Assembly (NCBI RefSeq): GCF_000160775.2
Contig: NZ_CM001024.1
Span: forward strand, 533,016-597,015
Reading direction: 5' to 3'
DNA length: 64,000 nucleotides
Origin: Aeromicrobium marinum DSM 15272
GTDB lineage: Bacteria > Actinomycetota > Actinomycetes > Propionibacteriales > Nocardioidaceae
Each line of letters begins with the position of its first letter. Within the stretch, counting starts at the first letter, position 1. Of this stretch, positions 15,050 through 23,309 are shown in pieces. The position numbers and the translations under genes are program-made. The notes below the pieces were generated by a model, which ran no database searches, was not told the DNA's origin, and saw only the letters and a list, made by a program, of their open reading frames with translations.

Positions 15050-17360
15050 GACCGTTACGACACCGGTCAACGTCGAACTGACGATCGGCGGGATGACCTG
15101 CGCCTCCTGCGCGAACCGGATCGAGAGGAAGCTCAACACGCTTGACGGCGTCACCGCGAGCGTCAACTACGCCACAGAGAAGGCCACCGTCTCCGGACCG
15201 CACGGCCTGGACCCACTGGCGCTGATCGCTGAGGTGGAGAAGACCGGCTACACCGCCACCGTGCCGGGGCCCACCGCGGGCGGAGGCCAGGATGACCAGA
15301 CCGGGCAGGAGCGCACCGAGGAGGACGCCGAGTTGCTGTCCCTGCGACGGCGCCTCATCGGGTCCGCGGTCCTCGCCGTGCCGGTCATCGCCATGGCGAT
15401 GGTCCCGGTCCTGCAGTTCGACTACTGGGGCTTCGCCTCCCTCGTCCTGGCCGCACCCGTGGTGCTCTGGGCCGGCTGGCCGTTCCATCGCGCGGCGGCC
15501 ATGAACCTGCGCCACGGTGCAGCGACGATGGACACCTTGATCTCGGTCGGCACGATCGCGGCGCTGTCCTGGTCGGTGGTGGCGTTGTTCCTCGGCACGG
15601 CAGGCGAGCCGGGGATGATCCACCCGTTCGAGCTGACGATCTCGCGTACCGACGGCTTGAGCAACATCTACCTGGAGGTGGCCGCCGGTGTCATCACCTT
15701 CGTCCTCATGGGCCGCTACTTCGAGAAGCGGTCCAAGCGCAGCGCAGGCGCTGCGCTACGAGCTCTGCTCGAGCTCGGCGCGAAAGAGGTCGCGGTCCTT
15801 CGCGACGGCCAGGAGCACCGCATGCCGATCGAGGAGCTCGCGGTGGGTGATGAGTTTGTCGTGCGCCCGGGGGAGAAGATCGCCACCGACGGTGTGATCA
15901 CCTCCGGCACGAGCGCCATCGACGCCTCGATGCTGACCGGTGAGTCCGTGCCGGTCGAGGTCACCGAAGGCGATCCGGTCATCGGAGCGACGGCCAACGC
16001 GGGTGGACGTCTCGTGATCCGCGCGACCAGGGTCGGCTCCGACACGCAGCTGGCGCAGATGGCTCAGCTCGTCGAGGATGCCCAGTCCGGGAAGGCCGAG
16101 ATCCAGCGTCTGGCCGATCGGGTGTCCGGAGTGTTCGTGCCGATCGCCATCGCGATCGCCGTGGCCACCCTGGCCGCGTGGATCGGTGCCGGCTTCCCGG
16201 TGTCCGCCGGGTTCACGGCAGCCGTTGCAGTGCTGATCATCGCCTGCCCGTGCGCGCTCGGCCTCGCCACGCCCACCGCGCTGCTCGTCGGCACCGGCCG
16301 CGGTGCCCAGATGGGTGTGCTGATCAAGGGTCCCGAGGTGCTCGAGTCCACCCGGCGGATCGACACCATCGTGCTGGACAAGACCGGCACGGTCACGACC
16401 GGCAAGATGACCTTGATCGACGCCGTACCTGCCGGCGGTGTGGACCACGCCACGCTGCTCCGCCTCGCGGGAGCACTGGAGGACGCCTCGGAGCATCCGA
16501 TCGCCCAGGCGATCGCCGCCGGGGCGCGAGCACAGGTGGGGGACCTGCCCACCCCGGAGTCCTTCGAGAACGTCGAAGGGCTCGGCGTGCAGGGCATCGT
16601 GGACGGCCACGCCGTCCTGGTGGGCCGAGAGGCGCTGCTGGCCAAGTGGTCGCAGCACCTGGACGACGATCTGCTGGCCGCCAAGCAGGCCGCCGAGGCG
16701 CAGGGCAAGACCGCTGTCGCGGTCGGTTGGGACGGTGCGGCTCGCGGCATCCTCGTCGTGGCCGACCAGGTCAAGCCCACCAGCGCAGAGGCGATTCGTC
16801 AGCTCAGGGACCTGGGCCTCACCCCCGTGTTGCTGACCGGTGACAACCGGACCGTGGCCGAGCAGGTCGCCAATGAGGTCGGGATCACCGAGGTCATCGC
16901 CGAGGTGATGCCGAGGGACAAGGTCGACGTCGTCAGCCGGCTCCAGCGCGATGGCAGGACCGTGGCCATGGTCGGCGACGGCGTCAACGATGCTCCGGCC
17001 CTGGCCCAGGCCAACCTGGGTCTGGCGATGGGCACTGGAACCGACGTGGCCATCGAAGCTGCCGACATCACCCTGGTGCGCGGGGATCTCCGAGCCGCAG
17101 CCGATGCGATCCGGCTGTCCCGACGGACGCTTCGCACCATCAAGACCAACCTGTTCTGGGCCTTCGCCTACAACACGGCGGCCATCCCGCTGGCTGCCCT
17201 GGGCCTGCTCAACCCGATGCTCGCGGGCGCCGCCATGGCGTTCTCGTCCGTGTTCGTGGTCTCCAACAGCCTGCGACTGCGCACCTTCACGTCGGCGGCG
17301 AACGACTCCACCCCAGACGCCGCGACCCGGCAACACGGACCGATGGCGACGACCACATGA
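15039..17360 (+). CDS. copA: Copper-translocating P1B-type ATPase CopA
   Basis: I place the start at the ATG at 15039, giving 773 aa; upstream in-frame sequence is only the other gene's shadow. One N-terminal HMA domain (GGMTCASC, C21 and C24) is followed by eight predicted membrane helices. The ion-binding CPC is at 403-405 ([11 protein letters not shown]), the phosphorylated Asp at 447 (DKTGTVT), and SEHPIAQA and [11 protein letters not shown] follow. The C-terminal helix has the Cu(I)-type [15 protein letters not shown]. It exports Cu(I) from the cytoplasm. It ends in an ATGA overlap with the next gene. Confidence 0.96.
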   Translation: MTTETVTTPVNVELTIGGMTCASCANRIERKLNTLDGVTASVNYATEKATVSGPHGLDPLALIAEVEKTGYTATVPGPTAGGGQDDQTGQERTEEDAELLSLRRRLIGSAVLAVPVIAMAMVPVLQFDYWGFASLVLAAPVVLWAGWPFHRAAAMNLRHGAATMDTLISVGTIAALSWSVVALFLGTAGEPGMIHPFELTISRTDGLSNIYLEVAAGVITFVLMGRYFEKRSKRSAGAALRALLELGAKEVAVLRDGQEHRMPIEELAVGDEFVVRPGEKIATDGVITSGTSAIDASMLTGESVPVEVTEGDPVIGATANAGGRLVIRATRVGSDTQLAQMAQLVEDAQSGKAEIQRLADRVSGVFVPIAIAIAVATLAAWIGAGFPVSAGFTAAVAVLIIACPCALGLATPTALLVGTGRGAQMGVLIKGPEVLESTRRIDTIVLDKTGTVTTGKMTLIDAVPAGGVDHATLLRLAGALEDASEHPIAQAIAAGARAQVGDLPTPESFENVEGLGVQGIVDGHAVLVGREALLAKWSQHLDDDLLAAKQAAEAQGKTAVAVGWDGAARGILVVADQVKPTSAEAIRQLRDLGLTPVLLTGDNRTVAEQVANEVGITEVIAEVMPRDKVDVVSRLQRDGRTVAMVGDGVNDAPALAQANLGLAMGTGTDVAIEAADITLVRGDLRAAADAIRLSRRTLRTIKTNLFWAFAYNTAAIPLAALGLLNPMLAGAAMAFSSVFVVSNSLRLRTFTSAANDSTPDAATRQHGPMATTT

Positions 17361-17644
17361 AGAACTCCGACGAAAGGAAGCAGACGATGATCCATCCACA
17401 GGGCCATGAGGACCAGGAGACGACGACCGGTACGTGCTGCGGACACAGCGCGAAGGCCGATGACGGCACACGCCCCGACGCCCGCGACGTTGCCGAGTGT
17501 CCGGTGATGGCCGGCACCACGGTGATCAAGGCCGAGGCTGAAGCGGCTGGTCTGGTTCGCACGCACCGCGGACAGCGCTACTGGTTGTGCTGTGATGCCT
17601 GCGGGCCGATGTTCGACGCCGATCCGGACGGTTACGCAGCATGA
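17357..17644 (+). CDS. Small YHS-like metal-binding protein
   Basis: The 95-aa product has a Cys/His-containing N-terminus ([10 protein letters not shown]) and a YHS/TRASH-like region. That region reads [10 protein letters not shown], then [20 protein letters not shown] and [10 protein letters not shown]. The CPVM plus CCxxC spacing is typical of small treble-clef metal-binding domains that accompany copper ATPases. It overlaps copA by four bases and the next ATPase by four bases, so the three are co-translated. It may pass copper between the pumps or sense it (inference). Confidence 0.8.
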   Translation: MKNSDERKQTMIHPQGHEDQETTTGTCCGHSAKADDGTRPDARDVAECPVMAGTTVIKAEAEAAGLVRTHRGQRYWLCCDACGPMFDADPDGYAA

Positions 17645-19767
17645 GCGCGCACGGCGACCGACATGCGGGGCAGCGACCGGCCGTTGCCGAACGCTCGGCG
17701 GGAAACCATCAGCCTGACTCCGACGGTAGCCATGATCCGGCGCAGGTCGACGGCTCCCATCAGGGTCACGGTGGTCACGGCGACCACGTCGGGCAGTTCC
17801 GGCGCCTGTTCTGGATCATGCTCGTCCTGGCGGTCCCGGTGGTGGGCTTCAACGAGATGTTCGCCCATCTCGTCGGCTACGGACTGCCGGACAGCGCATG
17901 GGTGTGGTGGGTCTCTCCCGTGCTGGGCAGCGTCGTCTACGGCTGGGGCGGTCGTCCGTTCCTGACAGGGGCCGTCGCCGAGATCCGCTCGCGCAAGCCC
18001 GGGATGATGTTGCTGATAGCTCTCGCCATCACGGTGGCGTTCGTCGCCTCGTGGGGTGCAACGCTCCGCGTGCTCGACCACGAGTTGAACTTCTGGTGGG
18101 AGCTGGCGCTGTTGGTGGTCATCATGTTGCTGGGCCACTGGATCGAGATGCGTTCCCTGGCCCAGACCACGTCGGCGCTGGACTCCCTGGCGGCGTTGCT
18201 GCCGGACGAGGCCGAAAAGATCCAGGGCGGCGAGGTCGTCACGGTCGCTCCTGCCGACCTCGTTGTCGGGGACGTCGTGGTGGTCCGGCCCGGCGCAGCG
18301 GTTCCGGCCGACGGCAGGATCGTCGACGGTTCGGCCAGCATGGACGAGTCGATGATCACCGGTGAGTCCGCGCCCGTGCAGCGCGAGAGAGGGCAATCGG
18401 TCGTCGCCGGCGCCGTGGCCACCGATTCCGGTCTGCGGGTGGAGGTCACGGCGATCGGTGACGACACCGCACTGGCCGGGATCCGCAAGCTTGTCGCCCA
18501 TGCGCAGGCCTCGTCGTCGCGGGCGCAACGAATCGCGGACATCGCCGCAGGCTGGCTCTTCTGGTTCGCTCTGGGTTCTGCGGTGATCACTGCGGCGGTA
18601 TGGTCCCTGGTCGGTCAGCCCGACAACGCCGTGGTCCGCACCATCACGGTCCTGGTGATCGCGTGCCCGCACGCCCTCGGACTGGCCATACCTCTGGTCG
18701 TCTCCATCGCCACCGAGCGAGCTGCCCGCGGTGGAGTTCTGGTCAAGGACCGGCTCGCGCTGGAATCCATGCGTACGGTCGATGCCGTCCTGTTCGACAA
18801 GACCGGCACCCTGACCAAGGGGGAGCCGACCGTCACCGGTGTCGAGACGGCCGAGGGGCACCGCCTCGACGACGTGCTCGCCCTGGCCGCCGCAGCCGAG
18901 CTCGACAGCGAACACCCCCTCGCGAAGGCCATCACGGCTGCCGCGCGTGCCCGGGGGCTGCCTGTGCCTGCGTCCTCGGACTTCTCGTCCTCGCCCGCCG
19001 TGGGAGTCTCGGCAACCGTCGGGGGTCGGACGGTGGAGGTCGGTGGTCCGAACCTGCTCGCCGAGCGAGCCGAGGCGGAGCTGCAGGTCGCCGATCAATG
19101 GCGGAAGGAAGGCGCGATCATCCTCCACGTGCTCGTCGATCGACACGTGATCGGCGCGCTGCGGTTGGCTGACGAGATCAGGCCCGAGTCCCGTCAGGCT
19201 GTCGACGCCCTCCATGCCGCCGGCGTCCAGGTGGTGATGATCACGGGCGATGCCCGAGCAGTTGCCGACACGGTCGCGAGAGACCTGAACATCGACCGGG
19301 TCTTTGCCGGGGTGCGCCCCGAGGACAAGGCCGCGAAGGTCGCCGAGCTGCAGGCGGAGGGCAAGCGGATCGCCATGGTCGGCGATGGCGTCAACGACGC
19401 CCCGGCCCTGGCTCAGGCTGACGTCGGCATCGCCATCGGGGCCGGCACTGACGTCGCGATCGGCTCCGCCGGGGTGATCCTCGCGTCGTCGGACCCACGG
19501 TCCGTCCTCTCGGTCATCGATCTCTCGCAGGCCAGCTACCGCAAGATGAAGCAGAACCTGTGGTGGGCCGGGGGCTACAACCTCATCTCCGTGCCCTTGG
19601 CGGCAGGAGTGCTCGCGCCCATCGGATTCGTCATGCCGATGAGCGTCGGTGCGGTTCTCATGTCGGTGTCCACGGTGGTGGTGGCACTCAACGCCCAGCT
19701 CCTCCGGCGCCTTGACCTGTCGCCCGAGGCGAGCGCGACCACGTTCCTCGGCCTCCGCACCCCATGA
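17641..19767 (+). CDS. copB: CopB-type P1B ATPase (CPH motif)
   Basis: The 708-aa pump has a His-rich N-terminus (HGDRHAGQ, SHQGHGGHGDHVGQF) instead of an HMA domain. The transmembrane metal motif is CPH at 342-344 (IACPHALGLAIP), the phosphorylated Asp is 386 (DKTGTLT), then SEHPLAKA and [14 protein letters not shown] with a His-rich N-terminus marks the P1B-3 group, linked to Cu(II) and Ag(I) export. With CopA (CPC) upstream, the operon can handle both copper states. The C-terminal helices include AGGYNLISVPLAAG and MSVGAVLMSVSTVVVALNA. Confidence 0.92.
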   Translation: MSAHGDRHAGQRPAVAERSAGNHQPDSDGSHDPAQVDGSHQGHGGHGDHVGQFRRLFWIMLVLAVPVVGFNEMFAHLVGYGLPDSAWVWWVSPVLGSVVYGWGGRPFLTGAVAEIRSRKPGMMLLIALAITVAFVASWGATLRVLDHELNFWWELALLVVIMLLGHWIEMRSLAQTTSALDSLAALLPDEAEKIQGGEVVTVAPADLVVGDVVVVRPGAAVPADGRIVDGSASMDESMITGESAPVQRERGQSVVAGAVATDSGLRVEVTAIGDDTALAGIRKLVAHAQASSSRAQRIADIAAGWLFWFALGSAVITAAVWSLVGQPDNAVVRTITVLVIACPHALGLAIPLVVSIATERAARGGVLVKDRLALESMRTVDAVLFDKTGTLTKGEPTVTGVETAEGHRLDDVLALAAAAELDSEHPLAKAITAAARARGLPVPASSDFSSSPAVGVSATVGGRTVEVGGPNLLAERAEAELQVADQWRKEGAIILHVLVDRHVIGALRLADEIRPESRQAVDALHAAGVQVVMITGDARAVADTVARDLNIDRVFAGVRPEDKAAKVAELQAEGKRIAMVGDGVNDAPALAQADVGIAIGAGTDVAIGSAGVILASSDPRSVLSVIDLSQASYRKMKQNLWWAGGYNLISVPLAAGVLAPIGFVMPMSVGAVLMSVSTVVVALNAQLLRRLDLSPEASATTFLGLRTP

Positions 19768-19819
19768 CAGCCGCACATCAGTCATGATCGTCAGGACGCC
19801 GACCCCAGGAGCAACCACG

Positions 19820-20134
19820 ATGCCCAGCACGCCGACGGCCCCAGGCCCGTCCGATCACGGCTACATCAGTGACAAGGACCGCTACCTCGCTCGGCTCAAG
19901 CGGATCGAGGGCCAGGCGCGAGGCATTCACCGGATGATCGACGAGGACTCCTACTGCATCGACATCCTCACCCAGATCAGCGCTCTGACGAGCGCGCTGG
20001 AGAACGTCGCGCTCGGTCTGCTGGACGATCATCTGAGGCACTGTGTGGTGGACGCCGCCCGGGCAGGTGGCCCCGAAGCGACGGAGAAGCTCGACGAGGC
20101 CTCACGCGCCATCGCGCGACTGATCAAGTCATGA
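19820..20134 (+). CDS. csoR: CsoR copper-sensing repressor
   Basis: I choose the ATG at 19820 (104 aa), with AGGAG at 19807-19811. The all-helical protein reads RYLARLKRIEGQARGIHRMI and carries the CsoR ligand set C46 (SYCIDIL), H71 and C75 (DHLRHC), with the same spacing as C36, H61 and C65 of mycobacterial CsoR. Cu(I) binding releases CsoR from DNA. The likely target is the C4/G4 dyad at 13791-13807 before copZ. It lies 52 bp after copB and near the right end of the island. Confidence 0.93.
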   Translation: MPSTPTAPGPSDHGYISDKDRYLARLKRIEGQARGIHRMIDEDSYCIDILTQISALTSALENVALGLLDDHLRHCVVDAARAGGPEATEKLDEASRAIARLIKS

Positions 20135-20147
20135 AGGATCCGACCCG

Positions 20148-20315
20148 ATGAGCGCCAGCCGGTCTGTCGCTCGGGCTGTTGCGCAAGTGACGCTCGCAAT
20201 CCTCGCGGACCAGCGCAGCACGAAGCAGTCCGCCGCGCCGGCACCAGCGACCTGCACACCGTGTGGCGGAAACGGCATACGGATCATCGTTCATCTGACG
20301 CGGATGTGCCGTTGA
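20148..20315 (+). CDS. Possible 55-aa protein with a CxxC motif
   Basis: A short frame from ATG 20148, 13 bp after csoR, encodes a basic helical start (MSASRSVARAVAQVTLAIL), then CTPCGGNGIRIIV and ends TRMCR. The CxxCGG element resembles zinc-knuckle turns, but the protein is too short to assign. No good ribosome binding site is present. It could be a csoR-linked small protein or noise at the island end. Confidence 0.25.
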   Translation: MSASRSVARAVAQVTLAILADQRSTKQSAAPAPATCTPCGGNGIRIIVHLTRMCR

Positions 20316-20347
20316 GGAAAATCGCGGCCCGGGTGTGTTCGTAGGTC

Positions 20348-20395
20348 AGGCTCGTGACCCAGAGGTCACAGGTTCACATCCTGTCCCCGCTACCA
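20348..20395 (+). repeat. tRNA-Met 3' fragment, att-type repeat, copy 3
   Basis: From CCCAGAGGTC at 20358 to CCCCGCTACCA the sequence matches copy 2 except for one T-loop base (TTCACAT). Upstream AGGCTCGTGA is close to the anticodon arm of copy 1, but the anticodon is mutated (CGT) and no 5' half exists. It is the right boundary of the copper island. Identity with copy 2 continues about 45 bp further through the terminator, apart from a few substitutions. Confidence 0.8.
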
Positions 20396-20400
20396 ACCGA

Positions 20401-20439
20401 AGGCCCCTGACCAGCAGAGATGCCGGTCAGGGGCCTTTG
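20401..20439 (+). terminator. Terminator hairpin following tRNA fragment 3
   Basis: AGGCCCCTGACC (20401-20412) pairs perfectly with GGTCAGGGGCCT (20425-20436) around a 12-base loop, followed by TTG. It is probably the original tRNA-Met terminator. The next 230 bases to 20667 show no supportable gene. Confidence 0.75.
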
Positions 20440-20667
20440 TCATGCCGGAAACATGGGCTCGAGTGACGAAGTTTCAGCGATCTCAAATGACGTGGAAGAT
20501 GGCTGTAGTCACCTCCGTCCGTGACGCACACCCCGCCGCTGCGAGCGGCGACCGACGAACGTACGCCCGACGTTTGCGGCGAGGGTGAGACCGGTACGGC
20601 TACGGCCCGAACCGGTCGACGCAGAGCTGGTCGGCAGAGGCCGATCCTCGCCTCTAGGATCGCGCTC

Positions 20668-22167
20668 ATGCGCCTGCTCTCCCATGTCCTTGGCTTCGTG
20701 TTGAAGAAGCTGGGCCTGCTCGGAGCGCTGCTGCTGTCCTTGTTCTTGGGCTATCTGCTCATCCAAGCTTTTGTCCCGGCTCTCCAGGAGGCTGTGGCGG
20801 AGCGAGATCGATTGGAACGGGTGGCTGAGGAAAAAGCAGTTCTGGAAGGGGATCTCGATCAACTCAGGGACAGCGTGACAGAGGGCCAAGGCAGGGCGAT
20901 CGAATCGATCGAGGGCAGGATCGACGCCGAGATCGAGGAGAGTCGGCGCAGCGTCGCCGAGAAGAAGGCGGAACTGCGGCGCCTGCGTGAGGACGAGCGG
21001 AAGGTTTGCGGCTTGGTTCGCAGGGCCGCGTCATGGGTGCTTCCCGGTAACGCCTGCGAAGCTGCCGAGAAGTTGACCAAGAAGGCGGACGAAGCGCTCG
21101 ACACTATCGAGGGGAGTCTCCGCGAGGCTGAGGGGGAGGCTGCTGTCCTCAACAACCCCTACCTGACGAACCAGCAGAAGCTCGATCGCCTCGCCGGAGG
21201 TGGCGGCCAGTCCTCCACCGAGAGAGAGATCAACAACAAGCGGTCTGAACTGCGCCAGAAGGACGCCGAAGAGCAAAGCTTGAAGGCCGCCCAGGCATCC
21301 GGTGCGGGATGGGTGGTCAATCAATGGGCGCAGTCGTGGAGGTGGTTGGCCGCCATCGCGCTGCTCGTACTCGTCATGCCGGTGGTTGTGCGCGTCGTCA
21401 GCTATTTCCTGCTGATGCCCGTGGTGAGTCGAACCCACAAGCCGATTCACTTGGCGGCTGGGACAGACAACGTCAACGCCGACCTTCGCACTGACGCGGC
21501 GCAGCGGACCCTGGAGATCCAGCTCGCCCCGGGCGAGGTGTTGTCAGCGCGGTCGGAGCATTTTCGTACCGTGAAAGTCGCAAGTAGCCAGCTTCTGTAT
21601 GACTGGGCGTCGCCATTCATCAGTTTCGCGGCTGGGCTCCACAGTCTGAGTCGGATCGTCGGCGATGAAGACCTCAACTCGGCGACGCTGTCGACGCCCG
21701 ATGCCCCCGACTCGTGCTTGATGCGAATCGATTTCAGGGACCATCCAGGTCTGGTGATGCGACCGAGGCACGTCGTGGGCGTCATCGGAACCCCGGAGTT
21801 GGCGACGCGCTGGCGGTGGGGCATCGCCTCTGTTGCGACATGGCAGGTGCGCTACATCATGTTCACTGGCAGCGGCAGCCTGATCGTCCAGGGAACCGGC
21901 GATGTCGTCGCGACGAGCCCCCATGGCCGGTCCACGAGGATGGAACAGAACCTGATGATGGGTTTCGATTCTCGCCTGAGCATGGGCGTCAATAGGACCG
22001 AAACATTCTGGCCCTACCTGTGGGGGAAGACCCCGCTCGTCGACAATGAGTTCACCGGCCACCATCAACTCTTCTGGCAGAACTCCAGCGCCGATGGGCC
22101 CAGTAATCCGATCGCACGAGTTTTTGCCTCCTTCACATCGGCCTTCAGCAAGTTGTTCGGCTTCTGA
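20668..22167 (+). CDS. Unknown membrane protein with long coiled coil
   Basis: I choose the ATG at 20668 (499 aa) because the hydrophobic segment (about 14-33) begins there; the frame is open to 20521. A heptad-rich coiled coil follows (about 40-105, for example RIDAEIEESRRSVAEKKAEL), then a second helical region to about 205. A membrane helix (about 230-255) and a beta-rich C-terminal domain (about 275-470) with APGEVLSARSEHF and FTGSGSLIVQGTGDVVA come next. The last part faintly recalls AIM24-like beta domains. I do not recognise the whole protein. Codon use is more AT-tolerant than its neighbours, and it lies between an att repeat and an IS remnant, so it is probably acquired. Confidence 0.7.
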   Translation: MRLLSHVLGFVLKKLGLLGALLLSLFLGYLLIQAFVPALQEAVAERDRLERVAEEKAVLEGDLDQLRDSVTEGQGRAIESIEGRIDAEIEESRRSVAEKKAELRRLREDERKVCGLVRRAASWVLPGNACEAAEKLTKKADEALDTIEGSLREAEGEAAVLNNPYLTNQQKLDRLAGGGGQSSTEREINNKRSELRQKDAEEQSLKAAQASGAGWVVNQWAQSWRWLAAIALLVLVMPVVVRVVSYFLLMPVVSRTHKPIHLAAGTDNVNADLRTDAAQRTLEIQLAPGEVLSARSEHFRTVKVASSQLLYDWASPFISFAAGLHSLSRIVGDEDLNSATLSTPDAPDSCLMRIDFRDHPGLVMRPRHVVGVIGTPELATRWRWGIASVATWQVRYIMFTGSGSLIVQGTGDVVATSPHGRSTRMEQNLMMGFDSRLSMGVNRTETFWPYLWGKTPLVDNEFTGHHQLFWQNSSADGPSNPIARVFASFTSAFSKLFGF

Positions 22168-22238
22168 CTTCTCTCTTTGGGCGTTCCCGCGCGCCCGATA
22201 GTGCAGGTGGCCTGTCGCGGACGATTGTTGTGTGTCGA

Positions 22239-22390
22239 TCATGCTGCTTGCTCGGGGGAGGTTGGAGGGGTTTCGAACTCGATCGGGCTCAGGTAGTCCA
22301 AGCTCGAGTGGCGCCGGGTCGAGTTGAAGAACGCTTCGATCCACTCGAAGGTCCCGCTGGCCAGCTCGGACGGGCGTTGCTGCACCATCC
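22239..22390 (-). mobile_element. IS3-family transposase C-terminal remnant
   Basis: On the minus strand about 50 codons read FEWIEAFFNSTRRHSSLDYL then SPIEFE and a stop at 22241-22239. This is the C-terminal end of IS3-group OrfB transposases (the N-x-x-RRHSSL-x-YLSP-x-E-F motif). Neither the DDE core nor both terminal repeats are present, so it is a dead fragment. It marks past insertion at the edge of the acquired block. Confidence 0.8.
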
Positions 22391-22436
22391 GGTGACACCC
22401 CTCGCCTAGGCCAGACCATCATCGACAAGGAGTCGC

Positions 22437-23246
22437 ATGGCCTACTTCAGCCGGATCGATGACCGCACGTTCCAGCCTTCGCTGTGGACGGGTGGCGCGT
22501 GGAACCTTCGCGAACAGCACATCGCACCCGCGTTGGGGCTCCTGACTCACCTCGTGGAACACGATCGCATCGGGCGAGCCGACGACTTCGTCATCGGGCG
22601 GCTCTCCTACGACATTCTCGGACCACTGCCGATCGAACCGTTCGAGGCCGATGTCCACCTCGTGCGGGCAGGGCGGACGGTTGAGTTGACGGAAGCGAGC
22701 CTCTCCCACCACCAGCGCCCGGTGGTGCGCCTGCGCGCGTGGCTGCTGAAGCCGCACGACACACAGAGCCTGGCCGGCACACCACTGCCGCGCATAGCTC
22801 CCCCGCTCGACATGCAGCCGTGGGACGCCACCAGCGTGTGGCGCGGCGAGTTCATCAAGACGATCAGTGTGCGGCGCGCCGAAGAAGCTCCGGGTCGGGC
22901 AGCGTACTGGCTGCGAACAGACGAAGCGCTGCTCGACGACGAACCGGTCAGCCCTCTGGCTCGAGCGGCGGGTCTGTTCGATGTCGCCAACGGCATGGCG
23001 GCTCGGGTCAGCCCGACCGAGGCCACCTACCCGAACGTGGACCTGACCGTTCACCTGTTCGGCACCCCTCGTAGCGACTGGCTGGGGTTCGACACGTCTG
23101 CTTCATTCGGCTCCAACGGACTGGGCCTGACCAGCACCGTCCTGCACGACGAATCAGAAGGACCCATCGGAGTCATCGGCCAGGCGCTCACCGTTCGACC
23201 CGTCGCACGAGGCGGTGTTGAACGGACGATCGAGTCGCCCAGCTAG
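22437..23246 (+). CDS. Acyl-CoA thioesterase, double hot-dog fold
   Basis: The 269-aa product has two hot-dog halves, as in TesB/4HBT_3 proteins. The first carries FVIGRLSYDILGPLPIEPFE, HLVRAGRTVELTEA and a variable linker. The second has LARAAGLFDVANGMAARV, TVHLFGTPRSDWLGFDT and GLGLTSTVLHDESEGPIG near the C-terminus. Such enzymes hydrolyse acyl-CoA to free acid and CoA. The final segment GVIGQALTVRP is the typical ending of the family. It stands alone; its substrate is not predictable from context. Confidence 0.82.
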   Translation: MAYFSRIDDRTFQPSLWTGGAWNLREQHIAPALGLLTHLVEHDRIGRADDFVIGRLSYDILGPLPIEPFEADVHLVRAGRTVELTEASLSHHQRPVVRLRAWLLKPHDTQSLAGTPLPRIAPPLDMQPWDATSVWRGEFIKTISVRRAEEAPGRAAYWLRTDEALLDDEPVSPLARAAGLFDVANGMAARVSPTEATYPNVDLTVHLFGTPRSDWLGFDTSASFGSNGLGLTSTVLHDESEGPIGVIGQALTVRPVARGGVERTIESPS

Positions 23247-23309
23247 GCGCCCCGACCCAGCGCTGCACCGCACCCCAGGCCTTCCTTGCGGTCGCAACCC
23301 GCCGCGTGC

